Virus record (IMG/VR): IMGVR_UViG_3300036945_001068
Span: 1-30,828 of that record
Direction: 5' to 3' (one strand)
Length of the DNA: 30,828 nucleotides
Source of the DNA: a virus
Below the pieces are notes generated by a model. It ran no database searches, was not told the origin of the DNA, and saw nothing but the letters and a program-made list of their open reading frames with translations. A program made the position numbers and the translations under genes. How positions within the stretch are numbered: the first letter of the stretch is position 1; each line of letters starts with the position of its first letter. Positions 6,375 through 13,793 of the stretch are shown one piece after another.

Positions 6375-6887
6375 CTACGGCGACAAAACAACTGTAGCCT
6401 CAGCACCGCCTGAAACAATAACAGCTTTTGAAATTGATCCGCCTTGGATGTAACCACCGGCGGACCAATTTATTTTTGTGAACACATAAAATTCTCCGTC
6501 AGCAACTTTATTAAAAACAAAATTGCCTGATGGCGTGCATTTTTCCGCAACAATAGATTGAGAAAAGTCTTTGTCTAAATTGATAAATTCAATTCCTTGC
6601 AGATTTGTAGGTTTGTAGCCGCCTTTTTCTGATCCATAAATGACGCCAGCCCATTTTTTTGCGTAGTCTGTGGCCGGCATCATGTAAACATCAAGCCCGG
6701 CGCATGTGACGACTCCACCGCCTTGCTGCCTTATCAGTGCGCTTCCTGATATTTTATTTTTGCCGGGCATCATCATTTTATCAGCTTGCGCTTTGTCAAA
6801 TTTGACGGATTTTATTTCAACATACTGGTTTGATGCGCACGCGCTAAGCTGTAAAACAAAAAAGGCGATAAAAATATTGCGGTTCAT
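6375..6887 (-). CDS. Predicted lipoprotein co-expressed with the CI repressor
   Basis: A 170-residue protein with a classic lipoprotein signal: MNRN, a hydrophobic stretch (IFIAFFVLQ), then the lipobox L14-S15-A16-C17. The residue after Cys is Ala, then Ser, so outer-membrane sorting is expected if Lol rules apply. The mature part is beta-rich with short turns and has one further pair of cysteines (in VVTCAGLDVY and VAEKCTPSG). The start overlaps the repressor stop by four bases (ATGA), so it should be expressed in the lysogen. That fits a lysogenic-conversion or superinfection-exclusion protein, but no family is recognised. The coding region is AT rich: my hand count of 6481-6600 gives 39 G/C in 120. 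Confidence 0.75.
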   Translation of the reverse strand: MNRNIFIAFFVLQLSACASNQYVEIKSVKFDKAQADKMMMPGKNKISGSALIRQQGGGVVTCAGLDVYMMPATDYAKKWAGVIYGSEKGGYKPTNLQGIEFINLDKDFSQSIVAEKCTPSGNFVFNKVADGEFYVFTKINWSAGGYIQGGSISKAVIVSGGAEATVVLSP

Positions 6888-7537
6888 TTTCTATATTTCC
6901 TGTGTTCAACCATTGTTCCAATAATAATTACTTTTTCCCTGTCAGAATGTATTGTTGCATAGTCGTTATTTAGCGGGACCAATTCAAATATTTCGTTGCC
7001 TCCGTTTCCAATGCCCCTAGGCCTGTATTTTTTGAATGTTGCTTCGTTGCTTCCATTTTTTGCGACAACAAAATCACCCGGCCGTGGAGATATTTCAGGG
7101 TCGATAATTATTTTGTCGCCGGGCTTAAATTCTGGAAGCATTGAATCGCCCTTTATTTCTAGGGCAAAAGCTGACGTTGATATTTCTAAATCTGTTATCA
7201 GAAAATCTTCGTTACTGCAAAGTTGATTTTGCTGCGTTATTTCTTTCATTGCCCCAGCTTGAACATAATCTATTAGCGGAATTTTTCTAGCACCCAGATT
7301 AGAAAGTTGCACGTTTGATTGGTCTGTTGCATCAAGCCACCCCTGAGGCTTTTTTGCGCCCTGTTCAATTTTCCGCGCTGTCTTTTCGCCCAGGTTTCGA
7401 TATCCGCCAAGGTACTGACCCAGTTGTGTCAATGATACCCCCGTGGCTGCTGAAAGACTTTTTTGACTCCCGCTGAAGTCTTGCTCAATGAGCTGACGCA
7501 GACGGGAGATGCGCGTGTCGGTGTCGTGGTGTGCCAT
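6884..7537 (-). CDS. CI-type repressor, helix-turn-helix plus S24 (LexA-like) peptidase
   Basis: The master lysogeny repressor. Residues about 10-60 are a helix-turn-helix (QKSLSAATGVSLTQLGQYLGG). Residues 86-217 are the S24 self-cleavage domain: cleavage site A94-G95 in VQAGAM, catalytic Ser132 in GDSMLPEF, and general-base Lys169 in EATFKKY. Damage-activated RecA would trigger autocleavage in this family. No Shine-Dalgarno is present before the ATG at 7535-7537. A TAAATT box (7544-7549) with TG upstream puts the predicted transcript start on or next to the A of the ATG. One operator copy overlaps this box, which implies autorepression. Confidence 0.92.
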   Translation of the reverse strand: MAHHDTDTRISRLRQLIEQDFSGSQKSLSAATGVSLTQLGQYLGGYRNLGEKTARKIEQGAKKPQGWLDATDQSNVQLSNLGARKIPLIDYVQAGAMKEITQQNQLCSNEDFLITDLEISTSAFALEIKGDSMLPEFKPGDKIIIDPEISPRPGDFVVAKNGSNEATFKKYRPRGIGNGGNEIFELVPLNNDYATIHSDREKVIIIGTMVEHRKYRK

Positions 7538-7545
7538 GACATAAA

Positions 7546-7561
7546 TTTAGCAAAAGCGATA
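7546..7561. promoter_or_regulatory. CI/Cro operator copy at the repressor promoter
   Basis: Read leftward this 16-base site is TATCGCTTTTGCTAAA, matching the pL site at 13 of 16 positions and the perfect pR palindrome at 12 of 16. It overlaps the predicted -10 box of the repressor promoter (7544-7549). Its centre is 38 bases from that of the pR operator, allowing cooperative binding by dimers. Confidence 0.6.
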
Positions 7562-7572
7562 CCAGCATGTGC

Positions 7573-7601
7573 TTGACTGAAAGTTTCGCATATGCGAAAG
7601 T
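7573..7601 (+). promoter_or_regulatory. pR promoter with perfect operator palindrome
   Basis: TTGACT (7573-7578), a 17-base spacer, and a weak GAAAGT box (7596-7601) preceded by TG. Between them is the perfect 16-base palindrome TTTCGCATATGCGAAA (7584-7599). Its close copy in pL and a weaker copy at 7546-7561 define the immunity operator, with half-site TTTCGC. It drives cro and the whole rightward early chain. Confidence 0.8.
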
Positions 7602-7607
7602 GTCGGC

Positions 7608-7859
7608 ATGAACAACCGAAAGACACGCTATCAGCCAGTGCACCAGCTGCGTGCCTGGGTAAGGCAAGAGCGCGGGAAGGCGGCTCATCTTGCTGATGAG
7701 CTGGAGATAAGCAGGCAGTTCCTGTCCCAGATTGCATCCGGGTACAGACGTGCCAGCCCATCGTTGTCGCTTCGGATCGAAGCGGCTACCGGAGGCGCTG
7801 TTAGCCGGCGTCACATGCGCAGCGACAGCGCCGAAATATGGCCGGAGACAACGTCATGA
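7608..7859 (+). CDS. Cro-like repressor (YdaS/Cro family)
   Basis: This 83-residue helix-turn-helix protein is divergent from CI. Residues about 12-60 hold the DNA-binding helices (LRAWVRQERGKAAHLADELEI, then SRQFLSQIASG). The family-typical tail SLRIEAATGGAVSRRHMRSD and IWPE is present, as in YdaS/Cro proteins. No ribosome site precedes the ATG, and the predicted pR start lies at or next to it, so the message may be leaderless. It should bind the same operators and favour lytic growth. Confidence 0.85.
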   Translation: MNNRKTRYQPVHQLRAWVRQERGKAAHLADELEISRQFLSQIASGYRRASPSLSLRIEAATGGAVSRRHMRSDSAEIWPETTS

Positions 7860-8101
7860 CGACATCTGACGAGGTTTTTGCCAGGCGCCGTGACATGACG
7901 CTTGTCACCCGGCTTGCAGACCCATCACCAATGATTAGCCGCACATGCCCAAGATGCGGGCAGCGGAAGACCATGGGCCTGACGGCCGCCCCGGGCCGCA
8001 AGTGGGCGAAGTACCGGGATGCAGGAGAAGGCCGCAAGCGCCTTGTTTTTGGCGGCCATGTGTGCTGCCCGGACTGCGTTTCCGGTGAGGTGAAGCAATG
8101 A
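7856..8101 (+). CDS. Small zinc-finger phage protein
   Basis: An 81-residue protein with two cysteine pairs: C31/C34 in RTCPRCGQRK and C70/C71/C74 in HVCCPDC. This is a probable single zinc ribbon enclosing a basic loop (GRKWAKYRDAGEGRKR). I chose ATG at 7856: it overlaps the cro stop by four bases and has GGAGA seven bases upstream. An upstream ATG at 7838 has no ribosome site. It is likely a nucleic-acid-binding early protein; its role is unknown. Confidence 0.7.
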   Translation: MTTSDEVFARRRDMTLVTRLADPSPMISRTCPRCGQRKTMGLTAAPGRKWAKYRDAGEGRKRLVFGGHVCCPDCVSGEVKQ

Positions 8102-8262
8102 GCAGCCCCCATCAAAAAAGAATTTCTGAAACTTTGCGAGCTTTGCGAAAAGGGGCGAAGCATGCCTTCACAAGCCCGCAGGGTGATGTTTTAGCGGCTG
8201 AGGTGGATATTTTTTATTCTGCCGCTGAAAAAGAAAGGCTGATGAATCATGGCATCGGCTGA
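8098..8262 (+). CDS. 54-residue unknown early protein
   Basis: The frame reads MSSPHQKRISETLRALRKG, then KHAFTSPQGDVLAAEVD and ends YSAAEKERLMNHGIG. It opens with ATG overlapping the upstream stop (ATGA at 8098-8101) and closes 14 bases inside the next gene. The tight packing and protein-like composition support a real gene despite its size. It is mostly helical and basic, with no known family. Confidence 0.55.
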   Translation: MSSPHQKRISETLRALRKGAKHAFTSPQGDVLAAEVDIFYSAAEKERLMNHGIG

Positions 8263-9304
8263 CGCTCGAATAAAACTCGTATCTGGCGCGGCATTGCCAG
8301 ATCCACCATATCCAGCCGACACCAAGGCAAAGGGCTGGAGATTTGATATTGACGTGGATCGGATTGAGCAATCGGACACTTGGGCGATTGCTGAAGCCGA
8401 TGAACGGCCGTGGCTGCTGATGATGTGGGTCACAAGCTGGAAGCAGGTTCCAACGGGCAGCTACCCGGCTGATGACAGGCTGATCGCGGCCAGGATTGGC
8501 ATGCGCCCGTCAGCTTTTGCGGCACACAAAGAGACCCTGTTGCGGGGCTGGTGGCACGCGAGCGACGGCCGGATTTATCACCCGGTCATCACAGGACTGG
8601 TGCTATCTGCGCTGTCTTGGCGGGCAAAGGAGGCTGCACGCAAGGCAGAGTATCGAGCAAAGCAAGAATCAGGAAGGCTTGTAAAACAACAACTTACCGA
8701 ACTTTGTCCCACGGGACAGCCGCAGGACAGTCGCGTGACTCCGCTGGGAGTCCGCACACTATCAGATACAGATACAGATACAGAAATACAAATACACCCC
8801 CCTACCCCCCACGGGGGGGCACCCGTCCGGCATGAAGAAGGCGACCAAGGGCATGCCCCAAAGCAGCGCCGGGCGACTGCCACCAGCAAAGCCAAAGATG
8901 CGCCACCAGCCATGGCGCAAGTCGCCGATTTGCTAAGCGCCGGATTTTCAGAGCAGCAGGCGAAAGATTTCATTGCGCACAAATTAGCTGTCAAAGCGCC
9001 GCTGACTGAGCGGGCATGGTCGGATCATTTGCGCGAATCTGCCGCAGCCGGTTGGTCAGCCGTGGCCGCTGCTGAGAAAGTCATGGCAAAGGGCTGGAAA
9101 GGGTTTGAGGCTAAATATGTGTCAAATCAACAGCCGCCCAATCAACAGCATCAATCTTCCCAAAGCGCAGCAGATGCTGATTTCATCAGAACTAAAAAAT
9201 ACCTTGAATCGCAAAGTCGGCAAACTGAAGCTGACAGAAAAGCTGCTATTGAGGCGGCAAAAAAACTGCGCGGCATTAGATCAGCAAATACTATTGGTGG
9301 ATAA
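8249..9304 (+). CDS. Phage replication initiation protein, DUF1376/winged-helix type
   Basis: This 351-residue protein matches the DUF1376-type replication organisation. Residues 30-125 form a winged-helix-like N-terminal domain (ADERPWLLMMWVTSWKQ, then DDRLIAARIGM). A basic linker follows (RAKEAARKAEYRAKQE), then a low-complexity segment with DTDTDTE and PPTPHGG, and a C-terminal helical region from about residue 225 (MAQVADLLSAGFSEQQAKDF). Such proteins recruit the host helicase to the phage origin, and the origin often lies within the gene. Here CAGATA repeats at 8763-8780 encode the DTDTDT stretch. No separate helicase or loader follows, so it probably uses host DnaB directly; that point is inferred. 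Confidence 0.75.
   Translation: MASADARIKLVSGAALPDPPYPADTKAKGWRFDIDVDRIEQSDTWAIAEADERPWLLMMWVTSWKQVPTGSYPADDRLIAARIGMRPSAFAAHKETLLRGWWHASDGRIYHPVITGLVLSALSWRAKEAARKAEYRAKQESGRLVKQQLTELCPTGQPQDSRVTPLGVRTLSDTDTDTEIQIHPPTPHGGAPVRHEEGDQGHAPKQRRATATSKAKDAPPAMAQVADLLSAGFSEQQAKDFIAHKLAVKAPLTERAWSDHLRESAAAGWSAVAAAEKVMAKGWKGFEAKYVSNQQPPNQQHQSSQSAADADFIRTKKYLESQSRQTEADRKAAIEAAKKLRGIRSANTIGG
8763..8795 (+). repeat. CAGATA hexamer repeats inside the replication gene
   Basis: Three perfect tandem CAGATA units (8763-8780) are followed by the degenerate CAGAAATACAAATAC. A C6/G7 inverted repeat follows at 8805-8819. Lambda-type origins consist of direct repeats within the initiator gene, so this is a candidate origin. 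The repeats could also simply be low-complexity coding sequence. Confidence 0.4.
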
Positions 9305-9308
9305 ATAA

Positions 9309-9692
9309 ATGACAGCCATGCTACAAAAGAGAAACCGCGTGCCCGACAATTTCCGCGCCCTTGGCCGCGAGCCAAGAATAAACGGCGAGCACCGCATGAA
9401 TAAGACCGAGGCAGAATATGCCCTTATGCTGGATGCCGAATACAAAAAAGGCAATATAATTTATTGGGCGTTTGAAGAAGTTAAATTCAGACTCGCTGAT
9501 AATACATTTTACACGCCTGATTTTATGGTCCTGCGGCACGACGGTGCGGTTGAATTCCACGAAGTCAAGGGCGCTCACGTCGAAGAAGACGCAAGGGTTA
9601 AATTCAAGGTTGCCCGTGATTCGCTGCCATTCCGTTTTGTCTGGGCGCAAAAGCTCAAGGGTGGGGCTTGGAATGTTGAGGTTGTCGCATGA
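9309..9692 (+). CDS. DUF1064-type PD-(D/E)XK nuclease
   Basis: This 127-residue protein fits the DUF1064 phage nuclease family. NKTEAEYALMLDAEYKKG provides the first acidic helix, YTPDF supplies D71, and EFHEVKGAH gives the E85-x-K87 catalytic pair. The order (E, then D, then ExK) is the PD-(D/E)XK arrangement also seen in Holliday-junction or branch-resolving enzymes. It lies just before terminase, where phages often encode such a resolvase, so resolving branched DNA before packaging is a reasonable but unproven role. The next gene overlaps it by four bases. Confidence 0.75.
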   Translation: MTAMLQKRNRVPDNFRALGREPRINGEHRMNKTEAEYALMLDAEYKKGNIIYWAFEEVKFRLADNTFYTPDFMVLRHDGAVEFHEVKGAHVEEDARVKFKVARDSLPFRFVWAQKLKGGAWNVEVVA

Positions 9693-10258
9693 CCGGCTCA
9701 AAACGAAATAGCTACGGCCTGACACCCAAGCAGGAGGATTTTGCGCTGGGGTTGGCTTCGGGCCTGAGCCAGGCTGCGGCCTACCGCAAGGCCTACCCGG
9801 CGGCGCTCAAGTGGGCCGACGCGACGGTGTGGCGCGAGGCTTCGCTGCTGGCGGCAAACCCCAAGGTTTCCACGAGGGTGCAAGACCTGCTGGACCGGGC
9901 CGCCAAGTCGCACGAAGTCACCGTGGAGCGGGTAATGATGGAGCTGGCCCGTCTGGCGTTTTTTGACATCCGCAAGTTGGTGGGCGACGACGGCCGGCCA
10001 CTGCCTTTGCAGCAGTTGGACGACGACACAGCCCGAGCGCTTGTCGGCCTTGAAGTTGTGCCCATTGGCAACGACCAGGTTGGCGTTGGCGAGGTGCTGA
10101 AGTTCAAGCTCGCCGACAAAAAGGGCGCGCTTGAGCTGCTGGGCCGCCGCCTGGGGATGTTCAACGACAAGTTGCAGCTTTCAAACCCGGACGGCAGCCC
10201 GCTGGCCCCGACCGTGGTGCGCATCGTCGGCAAAAAGCCTGCCGAGGTGGGCAAGTGA
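9689..10258 (+). CDS. terS: Terminase small subunit
   Basis: This 189-residue protein is of the terminase_2 kind. Its N-terminal DNA-binding part has LTPKQEDFALGLASGLSQ, then AAYRKAYPAA and ATVWREASLLAANPKV (the usual motif around helix 3), followed by RVQDLL. Residues 75-140 (VERVMMELARLAFFDIRKLV) form the oligomerisation region typical of the family, and the C-terminus has a GALELLGRRLGMFNDK stretch. It recognises phage DNA and loads the large subunit. It starts in the ATGA overlap at 9689-9692. Confidence 0.88.
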   Translation: MTGSKRNSYGLTPKQEDFALGLASGLSQAAAYRKAYPAALKWADATVWREASLLAANPKVSTRVQDLLDRAAKSHEVTVERVMMELARLAFFDIRKLVGDDGRPLPLQQLDDDTARALVGLEVVPIGNDQVGVGEVLKFKLADKKGALELLGRRLGMFNDKLQLSNPDGSPLAPTVVRIVGKKPAEVGK

Positions 10259-10398
10259 GCGGCTCGAAAGGCTCCACAGGCTTGCCAGGCCTGTTTTCTT
10301 TGCACGATCTGCGCCATTGTGGTGGGGTGGTAGCTTGTCGCCAAAAAAACGGCGCAATTGAGCTTGTTTGGCTGGCGGGGGTGGTGGCGGATGCGTGA
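10255..10398 (+). CDS. Possible 47-residue gene between terminase subunits
   Basis: A GTG at 10255 overlaps the terS stop (GTGA), and the frame stays open to TGA at 10396-10398, eight bases inside the likely terL start. Without it the terS-terL gap of about 130 bases would be unusually large for this compact chain. The product (SGSKGSTGLPGLFSLHDLRH, then a short hydrophobic tail LVWLAGVVADA) has no recognised family. The overlap pattern supports it; the composition is neutral. Confidence 0.4.
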   Translation: MSGSKGSTGLPGLFSLHDLRHCGGVVACRQKNGAIELVWLAGVVADA

Positions 10399-11629
10399 GA
10401 GCGAAGCCGAGATCATCCTGCCAGACAAGCTGGCCGACCTCTTCAGCCCGCCCCGTGGCGCGGTGCAGTACCGGGGCGCTCGCGGTGGGCGCGGCAGCGG
10501 AAAGAGCTTCAGCTTTGCCAAAATGGCCGCCACCTGGGGCTATGCTGAGCGGCTGCGGGTGCTGTGCGTGCGGGAGTATCAGGCCAGCATCAAAGAGTCT
10601 TTTCACGCCGAATTGAAGGCCGCAATTGAATCTGAGCCTTGGCTTTCGGCTGCATATGACGTGGGGGTTGATTACCTGAAAGGACGCAACGGCACGGAAT
10701 TTATTTTCCGTGGCCTGCACAGGTCTTTGGGGACCATTAAATCAACGGCCAAAATAGATTTGACGATTGTCGAAGAGGCCGAAGATGTTCCTGAAGGTGC
10801 ATGGCTTGCGCTTTTGGCGACTGTGCTTCGCAAAGACAAATCAGAAGCATGGGTTATTTGGAACCCTTCGCTGGACGGTAGCCCTGTTGATAATCGTTTT
10901 GTAAAGAACCCGCCCGAAAGCGCTTTAATCGTAGAGCTGAATTGGTGGGATAACCCGTTTTTCCCGGTCGGTCTTGATTTATTGCGCCGGCAAGATCAAG
11001 CAAGACTGGACCCGGCCACATATGCGCACGTTTGGGAAGGTGCGTATTTGGTCAACAGCGTCGCGCAGGTTCTGCATGGCAAGGTATCGGCAAAAGATTT
11101 CACCCCGGCCGCTGGGTGGGATGGGCCTTATTACGGTGCCGACTGGGGGTTTAGTCAAGACCCTACCGCAGCGGTCAGGTGCTGGGTCAACGACGGCCGG
11201 CTTTTTGTCGAGCATGAAGCGTATGGGGCTGGGGTCGAGCTTGACGAGCTGCCGACGCTTTTCGACGCCAAGCTGCCCGGCGTCCGCCAGCACGTCATGC
11301 GCGGAGACAGTGCGCGACCCGAAACGATTAGCCACTTGCGAGGAAAAGGGTTCCACCGGCTTGTGGCTGCCGATAAGTGGCCAGGAAGCGTCGAAGACGG
11401 GATTGCGTTTCTGCGGGGGTTTTTGGAAATCGTTGTGCACCCGCGTTGCGTGCACACGCTCAAGGAGGCAAGGCTGTGGAGCTACAAGGTAGACAAGTTG
11501 ACCGGGGATGTGCTGCCGGTCCTGGTAGATGCTCACAATCACGCTTGGGATGCGGTGAGGTATGCGCTGCAACCGATCATCCGCAAGCGCCACACGACAT
11601 GGGGCGCGATGAGCGTGCCGGGGCTGTGA
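10391..11629 (+). CDS. terL: Terminase large subunit, PBSX type
   Basis: The packaging motor ATPase and nuclease, 412 residues from the ATG at 10391. Walker A is GGRGSGKS (32-39) and Walker B is IDLTIVEEAED (122-132) with the catalytic Glu. The C-terminal RNase-H-like nuclease shows acidic residues D251 (YYGADWGFSQDPTA), D306 (MRGDSARPE) and D387 (NHAWDAVRYAL). I preferred ATG at 10391 because a G-rich site (GGGGG/GGTGG) precedes it; a TTG at 10358 would add 11 residues. It pulls DNA through the portal, which in this genome is encoded on the opposite strand at 15837-17246. Confidence 0.92.
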   Translation: MRESEAEIILPDKLADLFSPPRGAVQYRGARGGRGSGKSFSFAKMAATWGYAERLRVLCVREYQASIKESFHAELKAAIESEPWLSAAYDVGVDYLKGRNGTEFIFRGLHRSLGTIKSTAKIDLTIVEEAEDVPEGAWLALLATVLRKDKSEAWVIWNPSLDGSPVDNRFVKNPPESALIVELNWWDNPFFPVGLDLLRRQDQARLDPATYAHVWEGAYLVNSVAQVLHGKVSAKDFTPAAGWDGPYYGADWGFSQDPTAAVRCWVNDGRLFVEHEAYGAGVELDELPTLFDAKLPGVRQHVMRGDSARPETISHLRGKGFHRLVAADKWPGSVEDGIAFLRGFLEIVVHPRCVHTLKEARLWSYKVDKLTGDVLPVLVDAHNHAWDAVRYALQPIIRKRHTTWGAMSVPGL

Positions 11630-11934
11630 TGAGCAAAGACAGCCCGCCGGTTAGGCAGATGACAGCCATGCAGCTGCTGCTGGGTGAGCTGCGCGGCGTG
11701 CTTGACGATGCCGCATACAACCGGGTGAGAGTGGTGCTGGATTCGTGGGGCGCGCAGCGTGTCAGCCTGTTGCCAAGCCGGACCATCCGACAGCAGTGGG
11801 CGGCTGAGGCGGTCAAGGCCATGATTGCATCTGGCGCTGAGCGGCCGGCCGTGGTGCAGCGGCTGCGCACAGGGCACGGAATGTCGCGGTCAAAAGCGTA
11901 CCGGTTTTTGAGAGATTTGGAGGGGAATGGATGA
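11629..11934 (+). CDS. Small helix-turn-helix protein after terL
   Basis: A 101-residue basic protein. The start overlaps the terL stop (TGATG) and its own stop overlaps the next start (ATGA). The C-terminal third (AERPAVVQRLRTGHGMSRSKAYRFLRDL) is a clear helix-turn-helix, close in style to Mor-type activators. The middle carries SRTIRQQWAAEAVKAMI. It may be a DNA-binding regulator of late genes or a packaging accessory. Its place between terL and a head gene is unusual for a regulator, so the role is uncertain. Confidence 0.65.
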   Translation: MSKDSPPVRQMTAMQLLLGELRGVLDDAAYNRVRVVLDSWGAQRVSLLPSRTIRQQWAAEAVKAMIASGAERPAVVQRLRTGHGMSRSKAYRFLRDLEGNG

Positions 11935-13793
11935 CGGACGCAGAAGCCGAAAAACTGGTGGCGGATTTTGGCAAAGATGTGGCGGATCGGGCGGCGCAGC
12001 TGCTTGATAAGTTGCTGGCGATGCTCGAATCTGGGGTGCCACCCGCTGAAGCGATATGGTCATGCCAGCGTGGGTTTACCGGCTGGTATTGCCGAGGCCT
12101 CGCCGAAGCATTCGGCGAAGTGCTGAAAACGAATGTCGAGGTGCAGCAGGTGCTGAGCATGCCTGTAGGGGGCATTGCGCTGAGCCAGCGGCTTTATGCG
12201 CACAACAGCGACACCGCATCCCGGGCGCAGGCCATCATCAAAGATCACGCGCAAGGGCTTCACCAGGCGCGTGCGCTGGCCATGCGGCTGTTTGATGGCT
12301 ATGTGCCGGCTGACACGTCAGCACGACCCCTTGAAGGTCGAGCTGTGGCAGATTTGCCCAAGGCATTGCGTGAGCTGGTGCGCAACCCCAAGGCGAAAAG
12401 CGGTCTGCAAGATGTCTTTGCAAGCGCAAAGAAGGCGGCAGGACGGCTCAAGACGACAGCACTCAAAGCGGCTTATTCGGAGCTGCTGGATGACTGGGAG
12501 GCAGGCGCTGCAAGCCTCGCGCTGAAGAGCCGGCTTGAGATTGCCGTGCGCGAGAAGAATCGCTACATTGCAAATCGGATCGCGCATACCGAGCTGGCCA
12601 GGGCGTATGAAGTCAAAAAAGGACAGCAGATCATGCGGGATGACGGTGTGACCGTGGTCCAGGTCCTGCTGAACCCGGCTCACCCCGTCCGCGACATTTG
12701 TGACCTGCATGCCCGAGCCGATTTGTGGGGGCTTGGGCCTGGCCTGTACCCCAAGGCCCAGGCGCCGCAGCCAGTTTTCCACCCGTGGTGCTGGTGCAAG
12801 CTGCGCACGCGGCCCAGCATTTCGGCGATTGCGGCCCGCGAAGTGCCAGGCGGCGCAGCGGCATATCTTCGCGGGCTGAAGCCAGAGCATGCTGGGCAGG
12901 TCATGGGCAGCATTGATCGGGCACAAAAGGTGCTTTCAGGTCACCGGGTTGATGATGTCATCAACGCCGGGGTCGATCCGCTTTACCACCTCAGGCGCTT
13001 GGGTGATGTCGTCCAGGCGCTTGACGACGGGGAGCTTTCGGGATTTGATGTCAGTCCAAAAAAGAAATTTACCCCGCAAAAGACTGCAAAAAAAGCGGCC
13101 GAATGGGCCGTTGCTGCAGGATTGGTTGACAAAGCCGACTATACTGGGGTTCACTCAGATGTTGCGAACGAATTCAATCAATCACTCGCTTACCATGTTG
13201 ATAATTTCCCTGAGTTAAGAAAAAACCAGAAATTTATTGGCACCTGGCAAAGACAGTTCAAATTGTGGCGCGAAAACAAAATAAAAGAATCGATTGCTGC
13301 CATTGTTGCAAGCGGTGCCATGTCTGATATGGGGGCAATTAAGGTGCTGGCTGAATATCATGTGCCAACGCTAAAAATGAACCCTTTGGCTTTTGCTCAT
13401 TCGTGGGATGAAAACACGTACGGCGGCATTGCTGTCAACAAAACAAAGGGGGCTGACGCCGATGCAATGCGCAATTCGCTTCAGTACGTTGTGGACATAC
13501 AGTTCCACCCAGTCGGAACAAATACCATCAAGTCGGTGGCCGATCATGAGTTCGGCCACCAGCTTGATTATTTGTTGTCGCTTAGCAAAGACCCAGAAAT
13601 TCTTGCGGCTTATGATGATGCAAAGCAAGCCGGGATAAAAACCGAAGTGTCAACGTATGCCGGGGAAAACGTCAAAGAGTTTGTCGCTGAATGTTGGGCC
13701 GAATGGCTTAACAACCCGACTCCGCGAAAAATGGCCACGCGGGTGGCTAAAATCATCCAGGAAAAGTATGCAGCATTCAAAACCTCGCCCTGA
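11931..13793 (+). CDS. SPP1-gp7-type head protein fused to an HEFGH metallopeptidase-like domain
   Basis: This 620-residue protein has two parts. Residues about 205-300 are the SPP1 gp7/Mu F-type minor head domain (IANRIAHTELARAYEVKKGQ, then CDLHARADLWGLGPG and the Cys/His-rich FHPWCWCKL). The N-terminal 200 residues are the usual helical region. Residues about 375-620 carry HEFGH at 539-543 in ADHEFGHQLDYLL, followed by KEFVAECWAEW (E583/E587) about 40 residues later, the layout of a gluzincin-type zinc protease. GC falls sharply at the join: I count 80 of 120 G/C at 12661-12780 but 131 of 300 at 13081-13380. The C-terminal domain therefore looks acquired. It could be a capsid-carried enzyme injected with the DNA. 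Confidence 0.8.
   Translation: MTDAEAEKLVADFGKDVADRAAQLLDKLLAMLESGVPPAEAIWSCQRGFTGWYCRGLAEAFGEVLKTNVEVQQVLSMPVGGIALSQRLYAHNSDTASRAQAIIKDHAQGLHQARALAMRLFDGYVPADTSARPLEGRAVADLPKALRELVRNPKAKSGLQDVFASAKKAAGRLKTTALKAAYSELLDDWEAGAASLALKSRLEIAVREKNRYIANRIAHTELARAYEVKKGQQIMRDDGVTVVQVLLNPAHPVRDICDLHARADLWGLGPGLYPKAQAPQPVFHPWCWCKLRTRPSISAIAAREVPGGAAAYLRGLKPEHAGQVMGSIDRAQKVLSGHRVDDVINAGVDPLYHLRRLGDVVQALDDGELSGFDVSPKKKFTPQKTAKKAAEWAVAAGLVDKADYTGVHSDVANEFNQSLAYHVDNFPELRKNQKFIGTWQRQFKLWRENKIKESIAAIVASGAMSDMGAIKVLAEYHVPTLKMNPLAFAHSWDENTYGGIAVNKTKGADADAMRNSLQYVVDIQFHPVGTNTIKSVADHEFGHQLDYLLSLSKDPEILAAYDDAKQAGIKTEVSTYAGENVKEFVAECWAEWLNNPTPRKMATRVAKIIQEKYAAFKTSP

Noticed and set aside
8136-8155. Additional operator-like CTTTGCGAAA in the 54-codon gene
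   Set aside because: It is one base short of the operator spacing, lies inside coding sequence and has no promoter next to it.
10279-10305. CAGGC...GCCTG followed by TTTTCTTT as a terminator between terS and terL
   Set aside because: The stem is short with a long loop, and termination here would cut off terL; it also falls in a possible small gene.
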